Shown piece by piece: positions 18,066-25,854 of a DNA stretch of 37,650 nt. The notes beneath the pieces are model-generated. The model ran no database searches. It was not told the origin of the DNA and saw only the letters and a list, made by a program, of their open reading frames with translations. The stretch comes from Flavobacteriales bacterium (lineage in GTDB: Bacteria; Bacteroidota; Bacteroidia; Flavobacteriales_F; PHOS-HE28): assembly GCA_016788485.1 (NCBI GenBank), contig JAEUSV010000019.1:1-37650 (forward strand), read 5' to 3'. Made by a program: the position numbers and the translations under genes. Positions within the stretch are counted from its first letter, which is position 1. Each line of letters begins with the position of its first letter.

Positions 18066-19004
18066 TCACCCGAGGATGAAGCGCGTGTCGGCGAGGATGC
18101 GTTCCAACCCGGCCTTCAGCGGCAGCGGGTCGCGGCCGAGCAGCTGGCGCATGCGGCTCACGTCGGGCATACGGCGGGTCATGTCGCCCTCCTCCAGGGG
18201 TGGCAGGTGCACCACCTTGCTTCGGCTGCCAGTGAGGTCGATGATCAGCTTCGCGAGGTCGAGGATGGTGATCTCCACATCGCTGCCGATGTTCACCACA
18301 TCGTTGAGCACCTCGCCGCGGTGGAAGGCGTTGAGGCAGGCGTCGATGTTGTCGTCGATGTAGCAGAAGGTGCGCGTCTGGCTGCCGTCGCCGTACACGG
18401 TGATGTCGCTGCCCTGGAGCGCGGCGCGGATGAACTTGCTCACCACGAAGTCGCGGCTCTGCTTGGGGCCGTAGGTGTTGAAGAAGCGGAACACGGTGTA
18501 CTCCAGGCCGTACTCCTTGTGGTAGCTGCGCAGGAAGGCCTCGCCGAGGTTCTTGACGATGGCGTAGGGCAGCTTGCTGTTGAGCGGGGTGGTGCGCTCG
18601 TTCTGCGGGATCTCCACCGGCTCGCCGTACACCTCGCTGCTGCTGCTGAAGAACACGCGCTTCACGCCGGTGTTCTTGCTCAGGTCGAGCACGTTGCGGA
18701 TGCCATCGATGTCGCGCAGCACCATCACGGGGTTGTCGGTGGTGCGCTTCACGCCCACCACGGCGGCGTAGTGGAACACGAACTCGGGGCGGTAGGCGTA
18801 GAACACGCTGCCGATGTCCTCGAAGCGGTTCACGTCGCACTTGATGAAGTGCAGGCGCGGGTGCTGGTCGAGGGCGAGCTTGCGCAGGTCGCCGGTGAGG
18901 AGGTTGTCCACCGCCACCACCTCGTTGGCGGGGTCCTGGGCGAGGCGGATGGCGAGCTCGCTGGGGATGAAACCGGCGCCGCCGGTGACAAGGATACGGG
19001 CCAT
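18066..19004 (-). CDS. NAD-dependent SDR, UDP-glucuronate decarboxylase-like
   Basis: A 312-residue extended SDR acting on a nucleotide sugar. It has an N-terminal Rossmann motif GGAGFIPSELA (usually GGAGFIGSHL), SSSSEVYGEP, the YAIVK catalytic pair (Tyr147, Lys151), RFFNTYGPKQSRDFV, and YGDGSQTRTFCYIDD, which resembles UDP-xylose synthase/UDP-glucuronate decarboxylases. NIGSDVEITILDLAKLI and RRMPDVSRMRQLLGRDPLPL complete the C-terminal substrate domain. Pro in place of the third Gly of GxxGxxG is odd but may be characteristic of this subgroup. Decarboxylase, epimerase or dehydratase activity cannot be separated by eye. It lies between a phosphoesterase-like gene and an AsnB-type gene. Confidence 0.82.
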   Translation of the reverse strand: MARILVTGGAGFIPSELAIRLAQDPANEVVAVDNLLTGDLRKLALDQHPRLHFIKCDVNRFEDIGSVFYAYRPEFVFHYAAVVGVKRTTDNPVMVLRDIDGIRNVLDLSKNTGVKRVFFSSSSEVYGEPVEIPQNERTTPLNSKLPYAIVKNLGEAFLRSYHKEYGLEYTVFRFFNTYGPKQSRDFVVSKFIRAALQGSDITVYGDGSQTRTFCYIDDNIDACLNAFHRGEVLNDVVNIGSDVEITILDLAKLIIDLTGSRSKVVHLPPLEEGDMTRRMPDVSRMRQLLGRDPLPLKAGLERILADTRFILG

Positions 19005-19013
19005 GATGGGTGA

Positions 19014-19021
19014 CGAAGCTA
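19014..19021 (-). promoter_or_regulatory. Putative -7 box TAGCTTCG
   Basis: Minus-strand TAGCTTCG, 9 nt before the SDR ATG at 19004, in the 42-nt gap after the phosphoesterase gene. It suggests that the SDR-asnB pair has its own promoter. Confidence 0.45.
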
Positions 19022-19046
19022 CGGGTACGGCTTTGAAGGACGCGGA

Positions 19047-20309
19047 TCAACGCCGCAGGAGGCGCCGCACGAGCAGCACCAGCAGCAGCATGAGGCCGGC
19101 GCCCCACCAGAAGGCCCGGTGCAGCACCGTGGTCTTCACCATGTAGGGCAGCAGGCGCCAATTGAAGCCTTCCTCCTTCCCCACCCGCTCCCGCCACCAC
19201 GCGGCGTTGTAGGCCTCGGGCGCGAGCAGCGTCTGCCCGGTCAACGACAAGGCGCTCCACCGTACCGAGTCCGGGTACACATCGGCGACCAGCAACGCAT
19301 CGCGCGGCTCATCGCGGATGGCGCACTGGATGAAGGTGATGTTGGGCGCATGCTCCTGGAAGAAGATGCTGCTGGGCGCCATGCCCCCCACGCTCCCGCT
19401 GATCCAGTACACATGGGCGTGCTGCGCGATCTTCTCGAGCAAAGGGTACACGTCCTTGCGGAAGTTGGTGCCGAAGGTGGAACGCGTGTTCTCCTTGAAG
19501 AGGTCGCTGTACTGCGGATCATCCTCGGCCCAGATGGGGCGGTGAGAGATGATGAACAGCCGGTTCCCTATCAACTCGGCTGCTTCAGGATCAGACAACG
19601 AATTCGCCCAGAAATCCAGCTCTTGGATATGCTTCGACGTCAGTTTCCCTGCACTTGATTCAAGATCGAACATGACGCATGCACCAAGTCCTAGCGACAG
19701 GCTATCCTTATCAAAGGCGTGCGCTTCATCAAACAACCGCCGGACCGCCGCTTGGAACGCCGTATCCCGCACATCCCCGTTCAATTGGGAAAAGCCATTT
19801 CGAAGATGATCAAGCCCCTCACTGGAAAGAGCTGGGAAATAGCTAAGTGCGATGGAATAAGCATCCGGAGTTCTCTGAGAAGCCCCTCCTCCCACATCAT
19901 GATTCCCCGGCGCATTGAAGAAGGGCATCTTCAACTTGCTGAAGAACGCACGCTCATACCGTGGCCGATCCTTCACCGGGTCCATGAACAGGTCGCCGGT
20001 GCTGAGGAAAAGGTGTGCGCCGAGCTTGTTGATCGTGTCCAGGTTCGCAAGCAGGGTGGCCGCGGGGTAGCCGCTGCGATTGGTGCTCTCCCCGTGGAAA
20101 TGCCCCCCGATGAGGATGCGGTAGTGGCCGGTGCTGTCGGTGGGAAGAACGTCGAGCCCATTGAAGGGAGAGCGCTGCGCGCACAGGCCGAAGGGGATCG
20201 CCAGCGCCAACGTGAGGCACAGGCTGGTGGCCGTACGCCACTGGCTTCTCGCCACTGGCTGCTGGCCGCTCGCCCAGCGCAGCAGCTTGATGATCGCGTT
20301 CCGGCTCAT
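19047..20309 (-). CDS. Metallophosphoesterase-like exported, membrane-anchored protein
   Basis: A 420-residue protein resembling calcineurin-like phosphoesterases: GGHFHGES (where GDxH is expected), STGDLFMDP (GD motif), APGNHDVGG (GNHD motif) and ISHRPIW (metal/phosphate His). The usual final GHxH appears as ISGSVGG, so the metal site is incomplete. A hydrophobic segment LCLTLALAIPFGLCAQ precedes the domain, and the C-terminus has one transmembrane helix followed by RRLLRR, suggesting an enzyme held outside the inner membrane. The ATG at 20309 overlaps the upstream CotH-like stop (ATGA). An in-frame GTG at 20255 would give a cleaner signal peptide (MARSQWRTATSLCLTLALA). The middle (about 19560-19920) is clearly AT-richer than the rest. 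The substrate is unknown; possibly phosphorylated surface material made by the neighbouring kinases. Confidence 0.75.
   Translation of the reverse strand: MSRNAIIKLLRWASGQQPVARSQWRTATSLCLTLALAIPFGLCAQRSPFNGLDVLPTDSTGHYRILIGGHFHGESTNRSGYPAATLLANLDTINKLGAHLFLSTGDLFMDPVKDRPRYERAFFSKLKMPFFNAPGNHDVGGGASQRTPDAYSIALSYFPALSSEGLDHLRNGFSQLNGDVRDTAFQAAVRRLFDEAHAFDKDSLSLGLGACVMFDLESSAGKLTSKHIQELDFWANSLSDPEAAELIGNRLFIISHRPIWAEDDPQYSDLFKENTRSTFGTNFRKDVYPLLEKIAQHAHVYWISGSVGGMAPSSIFFQEHAPNITFIQCAIRDEPRDALLVADVYPDSVRWSALSLTGQTLLAPEAYNAAWWRERVGKEEGFNWRLLPYMVKTTVLHRAFWWGAGLMLLLVLLVRRLLRR
20237..20277. repeat. Degenerate heptamer repeat (GCCACTG-type)
   Basis: On the plus strand successive 7-mers read GCCACTG, GCTTCTC, GCCACTG, GCTGCTG, GCCGCTC and then a decayed unit, a GCYnCTS pattern. 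The decamer GCCACTGGCT occurs exactly twice, at 20237-20246 and 20251-20260. It lies inside the 5' end of the phosphoesterase-like gene, before its signal-peptide core. It may be a remnant of a dispersed short-repeat family. Confidence 0.5.
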
Positions 20310-22798
20310 GTCCCCTTCGCGGCTTTGCCCTGCCCCACCGCCTTCCCATCCAAGGTGATGGTGCTGCCCTGCCCTGCCTTGTGCACGGCGTCGGGCTTCA
20401 CGGCCACTTCCATCAGTTCGATGCGGGTGGGTCCGTAGCGCATCTCGTCCTTGCCGGCGTGCGTGGCGGTGCTGCCTTCAAGCAGGCCCTGCGCCATCCG
20501 GATGGTAGCGCCTTCGCGGGTCTCGAGCCCCGTGCCAGTGCCGCGCACCTCGCAGCCCGTGAGCTCGGTGCTGGCGTGGACAGCGGCCTTCACCCCGATG
20601 CCCCGTGCGCCCACGATCACGCTGGTGGCGAGCGAAAGGCCGCCACCCTCCAGGCTCACGGCGTCATCGCCGGCGGCCTCGAAGCGTGTGCCCGAGACCT
20701 GCGCGCGGCAGAAATGCAGTTCCAGCTGGTCCGAGCCGCCGGTGAAGGTGCAGGCCCGCAGCTGCACATCGCTCAGCGCGATGTCGAGCAGGGTGGCGCC
20801 CGTGCCGCTGAAGCGGCCATGCGCGATGGACACCGGCGAGGAATGGAAGCTCACATCGGCGGGGCGCGGCTGGTCATAGGCATAGCGCATGAGCCCGGTG
20901 AAGTGCACGTTGTCGAGGGTGCTCATGCCCCCGGCGGCGATCACGTGCACGCCCATGGAGCTGCTGTCGGGGCTGGTGATGAGCACGGGCTGCTCGTCGG
21001 TGCCGATCCATTTCACCGGCGAACGGCTCACGAGCTCGGCGCCATTGACCAGTTCCAGCTTGAGCGGCGCATAGGCCTCGAAGGTGTAGCCGGGAGGCAC
21101 CACCAGGTCGCGGTCGATGGTCCAGGCGCCGGGACGGATGCGGATGCGGCGCGCGGCCTCGTCGACCTCCACGAAGGGGAAGGTGGTGTGCGTGGCGGCC
21201 TTGTGCGCGGGCATGGCGAGGCCTTCCACAGTGCGCAGGCCGAAGGGCTGCACGGGCACGCGACGGCCCTGCGCGCTGCCCAACAGGCGGCAGGTGAGCG
21301 TTGCATCGGTGCGGGCGAGGCTGTCGGTGACACCGGGCGCAGCGAAGCGCACGTCCACGGCCATGCCCACGCCGCCGCGGGGGCGCGATGGAATGATCAC
21401 AGGCCTCACCGGGCGCAGCACGTGGCCGTCCTTCAGCACCACGCTGTCCACCTGTAAGGGCAGCATGTCGGTGGGCACCACGCGGAGCACGAGCGTGTCG
21501 TTGCGCACACCCTGCAGGTAGGCATGCACCGGGCGCGGGGCGGCGAGCAGGCGTGCGATCGCCTTCTGGTTCGCGCGGTAGATGGACCGGTCGAGCTCCT
21601 TGTAGGGGAACTCGCGGTACAAGGTGGCCGAGGCGGTGTCCAGCGGGCCCTTCAGCGCGTTAAAGGCACTGTCGAGGTAGGCGGGCACGGCCATGCGCTC
21701 CAGGTGATGCACATAGGCCGCGGCGATCACGGGGTCGTTGAAGAGCTGGGTGTGCAGCTCGTCGCTCTCCTTGAAGCGGCCGAAGTAGCGGTAGGCGCCC
21801 GCCAGCTCCTTGATGCGTGAGGCGCTGAAGCTCTCGTAGCTCACGGGTTCCAGACGCTGCGTGCCGGGGTCGTAGTGGAACTTCACGTCGCTCCAGTCCA
21901 TGCTGTGGTGCCCGCCGATGAGGTCGAGCAATGCCAGGCGGCGGGCGGTGCGGTCGGCGTCGAACACCGCCGATGCCGGCCGTTGGCCGCGTCGGAAGGC
22001 GTCGACCAGCGCCAGCGCCTCCTCGAAGGTGCGTGCATCGGCGGGGTCCTTGGCGAGGTCGGAGGTGCCGTAGGCATCGAGCGCGGCGGCCTGGTAGGCC
22101 CCGTAGGCATCGGCCACGGAGGCGCCCTCGAGGCCGTTGAGGCGGTGCTGCCAGAAGAGCCCGGGATCGAAGCGCAGCAGCGGTCCGTTCAGGCGCTCGT
22201 TGTGCTCGAGCAGCTCGGGCCCGAAATGCTCCTCGTACGCATAGATGCCGAGGTCCTCGCCGTTGAGCTCCACGCGGCAGAAGCCGTAGCGCAGGGCCAC
22301 GATGCCTTCGCCGTGGGCGAGCTGATGGAAAAACCAGTCGCAGAGGTAGTTGCGCGTGCCGGGGTGCTGCAGGCTGAAGCGCTTCATCCCCAGGAAGCCC
22401 CCTTCCTTCTTGGCGATCACGCGGAAGCTCCACTTGCGGCCCTCCACGTGGTCGGTCATCTTGCCCTTGATGCGCACCCGGGCCTTGAAGTCGCCATGGC
22501 CCGCATCAATGCGGGCATCGACCGGCTCGTTCCCCTCCTGCTCGATCACGCCGCGTTCCAGGGCGCGGTCCACCACCTCCTGCAGCCGGTCCATTTCGCC
22601 CTCATCGATGGTGATGCGCACCACGGGCGGCTCCACGGCGAAGCTGGCGGGGTAGTTGGTGGCCCACTGCTTCACGAATCGGGCGATGCCGGGATGGCCG
22701 CGCTCCTTGAGCATGGCATCACCGGCCCAGGTGCCCGCAGCGAGCAGGGCCACCAGGGCGACCAAGAACAACAGGCGTTTCTTCCGGCGGGGGGCCAT
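20306..22798 (-). CDS. CotH-like kinase with C-terminal beta-helix region
   Basis: An 830-residue protein with an N-terminal membrane anchor (KKRLLFLVALVALLAAGTWAG). Residues ~75-350 resemble the CotH kinase fold: ARVRIKGKMTDHVEGRKWSF, FSLQHPGTRNYLCDWFFHQL, RVELNGEDLGIYAYEEHFG and LIGGHHSMDWSDVKFHYD with the putative catalytic Asp301. The second acidic motif expected about 20 residues later reads VSYESF (Glu322) instead of a D-x-D form. From about residue 550 to the end, repeated short strands (LDNVHFTGLM, VQLRACTFTGG, AQVSGTRFEAAG, TSVIVGARGIG) suggest a right-handed parallel beta-helix. CotH proteins phosphorylate surface proteins in Bacillus. The target here is unknown and activity is uncertain. 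It is coupled to the downstream phosphoesterase-like gene. Confidence 0.78.
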   Translation of the reverse strand: MAPRRKKRLLFLVALVALLAAGTWAGDAMLKERGHPGIARFVKQWATNYPASFAVEPPVVRITIDEGEMDRLQEVVDRALERGVIEQEGNEPVDARIDAGHGDFKARVRIKGKMTDHVEGRKWSFRVIAKKEGGFLGMKRFSLQHPGTRNYLCDWFFHQLAHGEGIVALRYGFCRVELNGEDLGIYAYEEHFGPELLEHNERLNGPLLRFDPGLFWQHRLNGLEGASVADAYGAYQAAALDAYGTSDLAKDPADARTFEEALALVDAFRRGQRPASAVFDADRTARRLALLDLIGGHHSMDWSDVKFHYDPGTQRLEPVSYESFSASRIKELAGAYRYFGRFKESDELHTQLFNDPVIAAAYVHHLERMAVPAYLDSAFNALKGPLDTASATLYREFPYKELDRSIYRANQKAIARLLAAPRPVHAYLQGVRNDTLVLRVVPTDMLPLQVDSVVLKDGHVLRPVRPVIIPSRPRGGVGMAVDVRFAAPGVTDSLARTDATLTCRLLGSAQGRRVPVQPFGLRTVEGLAMPAHKAATHTTFPFVEVDEAARRIRIRPGAWTIDRDLVVPPGYTFEAYAPLKLELVNGAELVSRSPVKWIGTDEQPVLITSPDSSSMGVHVIAAGGMSTLDNVHFTGLMRYAYDQPRPADVSFHSSPVSIAHGRFSGTGATLLDIALSDVQLRACTFTGGSDQLELHFCRAQVSGTRFEAAGDDAVSLEGGGLSLATSVIVGARGIGVKAAVHASTELTGCEVRGTGTGLETREGATIRMAQGLLEGSTATHAGKDEMRYGPTRIELMEVAVKPDAVHKAGQGSTITLDGKAVGQGKAAKGT

Positions 22799-22811
22799 GG
22801 AGCGGGAGCGG

Positions 22812-22819
22812 CGAAAGTA
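22812..22819 (-). promoter_or_regulatory. Putative -7 box TACTTTCG
   Basis: Minus-strand TACTTTCG, 13 nt before the ATG at 22798. The same octamer precedes sucC. It would give the CotH-like/phosphoesterase pair its own start inside the larger block. Confidence 0.45.
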
Positions 22820-22825
22820 GTTCCT

Positions 22826-24205
22826 CTACACCGTGACGGTCGCCGGAGCACCATCTTCGGCGGCCTCCGGTCCCACCTCATCCTCATCGACCTCTCCCCC
22901 GCGATAGCCTCCGCCGCCCTTCATGATATCGGGTTCGGTGAGCAGGGTCATGCTGATCACCAGGATGATGGTGAAGGGATTGAGCGAGCCCGTGAGCCAC
23001 GACTCGTACATCACCGAGAAGAGGGAGGAGAACATGACGGCGAAGGCGATGGGCACCTGCTTGTTGGCCTTGAGGAAGAGCAGGAAGTAGCTGCGGAAGT
23101 AGATCAGCAGGCCCACGATGCCGGTGTTGAACCACATGGTGAGGTAGGAGTTGTGCACCCCGCCGTGGTGGCCCATGGAGCGCAGGTAGGGGTAGTTGTG
23201 GCGCATCACCCACTCGTCATTGCCGAAGCCCCCGCCGAAGATCAGGAAGCCCCCCTTGTTGATCTGCTCCCAGGCGAAATTCCAGGCGAAATAGCGGCCC
23301 GAACCGTCCTCGAGCGTTTCCACGCGGAAGTACTTCTCCAGGCCCAGGCTGATCACGATGCTCGCCAGGTTGGAGGAGATCAGCTCGACGATGCCGAGGA
23401 AGGCGATGAACGAGATGAAGCCCAGGAAGGGCGAGAGGCTGAAGAAGCGACCGAAGAGGAGGAACATGCTCGTGGCCACCACCGAGGTGCGCGAACCGCT
23501 CTTGATGAGGATGAAGCCGATGACCCCGAACAGGAACACCCGCTCGATGCGCGTGAAGAGCGAGGGATTGAGGTAGTTGATGAGGTACACCAGCATGAAC
23601 GATACGTAGCAGAAGATGCCCAGTCCGTTCGGGTTGCCGAACAGCCCCCGGAACCGTCCGGCCACATACACCCACTCCGGGTTCACCCATTGCAGGACGT
23701 AGCCGGCGAGCATGATGGTGATGATGAAGAACGAGAGGTCACGGAAGAACGACCAGCCCTGCCTTCGGAAATTGTAGAGGATGTAGTTCGGCACGAGCAG
23801 GTACAACAGGCTGTACGAGATGGTCTTCGACATGCCGTTGAGCAGGTCGCTCCCCAGCAGCAGCGGGAAGAAGGCGTAGACGAAGAAGGGCAGGAAGAGC
23901 AGGAAGATGGCGCTGAGGGGCTGGAAGCGGTTGGTCTCGATCAGGAAGATGAGGCCGAGCGCGACCATCACCGCGTACTTGGCGCTCTTGATCTTCCGCA
24001 TGTCCTGGTAAACGGGCGAGATGTCGGAGAACACCAGGATGATCAGGAAGCCCAGGATCAGCTCCGGCCACATCTCGCGGCTGCGGAACACGAACATGGT
24101 GAGGGGCAGCACCGCATAGATCAGCGGACCCAGATAGAGGGCGGTGAACACCCACATCAGGATGATCGCGATCAGGTGGAGGTATTGCCGCAGGAAGGTG
24201 AGCAT
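22826..24205 (-). CDS. O-antigen ligase/polymerase-like membrane protein
   Basis: A 459-residue inner-membrane protein with roughly ten or more hydrophobic segments. The ATG at 24205 (MLTFLRQYLHLIAIILMWVF) lies 4 nt after the stop of the upstream CotH gene; the longer frame upstream is a shadow. GLFGNPNGLGIFCYVSF and the periplasmic-loop motif GGVHNSYLTMWFNTGIVGL, with its His, are typical of the Wzy_C/O-antigen ligase superfamily, which polymerises or ligates lipid-linked glycans on the periplasmic side. The C-terminal tail is soluble and acidic (GEVDEDEVGPEAAED). Whether it ligates O-antigen to lipid A, polymerises an exopolysaccharide or glycosylates proteins cannot be decided here. Confidence 0.85.
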   Translation of the reverse strand: MLTFLRQYLHLIAIILMWVFTALYLGPLIYAVLPLTMFVFRSREMWPELILGFLIILVFSDISPVYQDMRKIKSAKYAVMVALGLIFLIETNRFQPLSAIFLLFLPFFVYAFFPLLLGSDLLNGMSKTISYSLLYLLVPNYILYNFRRQGWSFFRDLSFFIITIMLAGYVLQWVNPEWVYVAGRFRGLFGNPNGLGIFCYVSFMLVYLINYLNPSLFTRIERVFLFGVIGFILIKSGSRTSVVATSMFLLFGRFFSLSPFLGFISFIAFLGIVELISSNLASIVISLGLEKYFRVETLEDGSGRYFAWNFAWEQINKGGFLIFGGGFGNDEWVMRHNYPYLRSMGHHGGVHNSYLTMWFNTGIVGLLIYFRSYFLLFLKANKQVPIAFAVMFSSLFSVMYESWLTGSLNPFTIILVISMTLLTEPDIMKGGGGYRGGEVDEDEVGPEAAEDGAPATVTV

Positions 24206-24209
24206 GCGG

Positions 24210-25853
24210 TCAGCGGGTGGCGACGGTGGACGCGTTGAGGTGATCGGCCACGTGGCGGGGACGGACGCGAAGGAACGCACGCAGGGCCTCCACTTGCTCC
24301 TGCCAGCGGTCAACGGAGAGCGGACGTCGCCAGCGGGCCACGTGATGGGGCACCTCGCCGGCGATCTCGCCGGCCATCGAATCCACCACCGCGATGGCAC
24401 GGTCCGGCGCGAAGGGCCCGGCGAGAAGCGTGCCCACCCGTGCCTCGAAGCGGGACCTGTACGCCGGTACCGCCATGCACGCCTTGAACAACCGCGCCAC
24501 CGGGCTGGTGTGGGTGGCGATGTGCGCGATGGCATCGTACGAGGCGGGCATGGGGTAGCCCAGGCTCAGGTCACTATCGCCCATCATGAACCGCCAGCGT
24601 CCATCGTGCCAGGCCTCCTCCCCTTTCCCATCACCCACGTACCGCCAGTACTTCACGTTCTGGTCCGGCCAGTCGGAGTTGCCGATGATCACCTGCACCG
24701 CGACATAGGTCAGGAATCCCTCCACATCGATCAACGCCTCCAACGCCGGCACGGGATCGCTTCCCTGCATCACCGCCTCATCGATCGCGGCAAGCGCGCG
24801 CATGAACGCATGGAGCTCCTGCTCCCTGCCATGCTCCAGGATCCCCCGGTCGGCGAGCAAAGCGATGTCCTTCCTGGGGACGCCGCATCGCCGGGCCACC
24901 TCATGCTCGTCCATGCGCTCCCGTGCCTGGTGCAGGCCCCAGTAAGCACCGTTCAGGTGTACCACGCAGCTGCGTGAAGCCGAGGTGTGGAAGCCCAGGC
25001 CCGAAGCGAGGCGGTGGGCGATGGCATCGCGCAACAGGGTCCGGTCCTGGTCGTTACCACCGGCCCGGAGCACCAGTGCGCGGTGCCCGGCGCCCAGGAT
25101 CCCGGGGTCGTCGTGGGGGCCATCGCCCAGCAGGACACGCAGCGCATGCTGGGGGAAACCGCGTGTGTTGTTGCCGTTGATGCGCAGGCCCACCGTGCCT
25201 TCCCAGACCTCCTCGTCATCCTCCCATACCACGGTGGCCTGGCGCTCCCATCGCTTGCCACGGTGATGGTAGTTCCCGGGGTACTTCCACCATCGCTGGT
25301 CATCCCGGTAGCGCCGCACGAAGGTCTCTCCGGTGCGGAACACGGCCATCCCCGGCACGTACAGCCCGGTGTCCGGGTCGAACATGGATGCCGGATCGAG
25401 CAGCACCGACAGCGAGGGCAGCGCATTGGGCCATTGGTCCACGATCCAGTTCTCCACCGGACCGGTTCGGCCATCCGGGGCGAAGGCCCGGATCCTCACC
25501 ACCGTTCGACCGCGGAACGTGGTGAGCAAGGGGGCACGCCATTGTGGCGATGTGGGGGTGCGCAAAAGCCGTTCCGCCGTGCGACGGGCCTTGTCGATGT
25601 CAATGGCCGCAGCCCCGCTCCATACCGGTGAGCCACTGTCGGGGACACGACCATCGAGGGTATACCGGAGCACGGTCCCGGGAGGTCCGTGGAACTCCGG
25701 TCCACGTGGGGCGTCCACCCGTTCCACCACCAGCTCGGGATCGAAGCGATCCGTCGTGCGCGCGGGCCTCAACGCGGCCGCCAGCAGCACCAGCGCGGCC
25801 AGGGCCACGAGGAGCGGGATGGCCACCGGGCGGGTGCGCACCATGTCCGGCAT
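24210..25853 (-). CDS. CotH-family surface protein kinase
   Basis: A 547-residue protein with one N-terminal hydrophobic anchor (IPLLVALAALVLLAAAL), so probably exported and membrane-bound. CotH motifs are well kept: LRINGNNTRGFPQHALRV, VLRAGGNDQDRTLLRDAIAHRLA, VVHLNGAYWGLHQARERMDE, IGNSDWPDQNVKYWRYV (Asp394) and DGRWRFMMGDSDLSLG (Asp426/Asp428), the equivalents of the catalytic and metal-binding acids. Before the kinase there is a small beta domain with RYTLDGRVPDSGSPVW, as in chitobiase-type CotH proteins. In Bacillus, CotH phosphorylates spore-coat proteins. In Bacteroidota CotH genes commonly sit near DUF4956 genes, as here. The target is unknown. One nucleotide separates it from the DUF4956-like gene. 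Confidence 0.88.
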   Translation of the reverse strand: MPDMVRTRPVAIPLLVALAALVLLAAALRPARTTDRFDPELVVERVDAPRGPEFHGPPGTVLRYTLDGRVPDSGSPVWSGAAAIDIDKARRTAERLLRTPTSPQWRAPLLTTFRGRTVVRIRAFAPDGRTGPVENWIVDQWPNALPSLSVLLDPASMFDPDTGLYVPGMAVFRTGETFVRRYRDDQRWWKYPGNYHHRGKRWERQATVVWEDDEEVWEGTVGLRINGNNTRGFPQHALRVLLGDGPHDDPGILGAGHRALVLRAGGNDQDRTLLRDAIAHRLASGLGFHTSASRSCVVHLNGAYWGLHQARERMDEHEVARRCGVPRKDIALLADRGILEHGREQELHAFMRALAAIDEAVMQGSDPVPALEALIDVEGFLTYVAVQVIIGNSDWPDQNVKYWRYVGDGKGEEAWHDGRWRFMMGDSDLSLGYPMPASYDAIAHIATHTSPVARLFKACMAVPAYRSRFEARVGTLLAGPFAPDRAIAVVDSMAGEIAGEVPHHVARWRRPLSVDRWQEQVEALRAFLRVRPRHVADHLNASTVATR

Positions 25854-25854
25854 C

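Noticed and set aside
21875..24238. A 787-codon plus-strand frame, Glu/Gln/Val-rich
   Set aside because: Lies antisense across the CotH-like and O-antigen-ligase-like genes. Its apparent coiled-coil character comes from the antisense of hydrophobic membrane segments.
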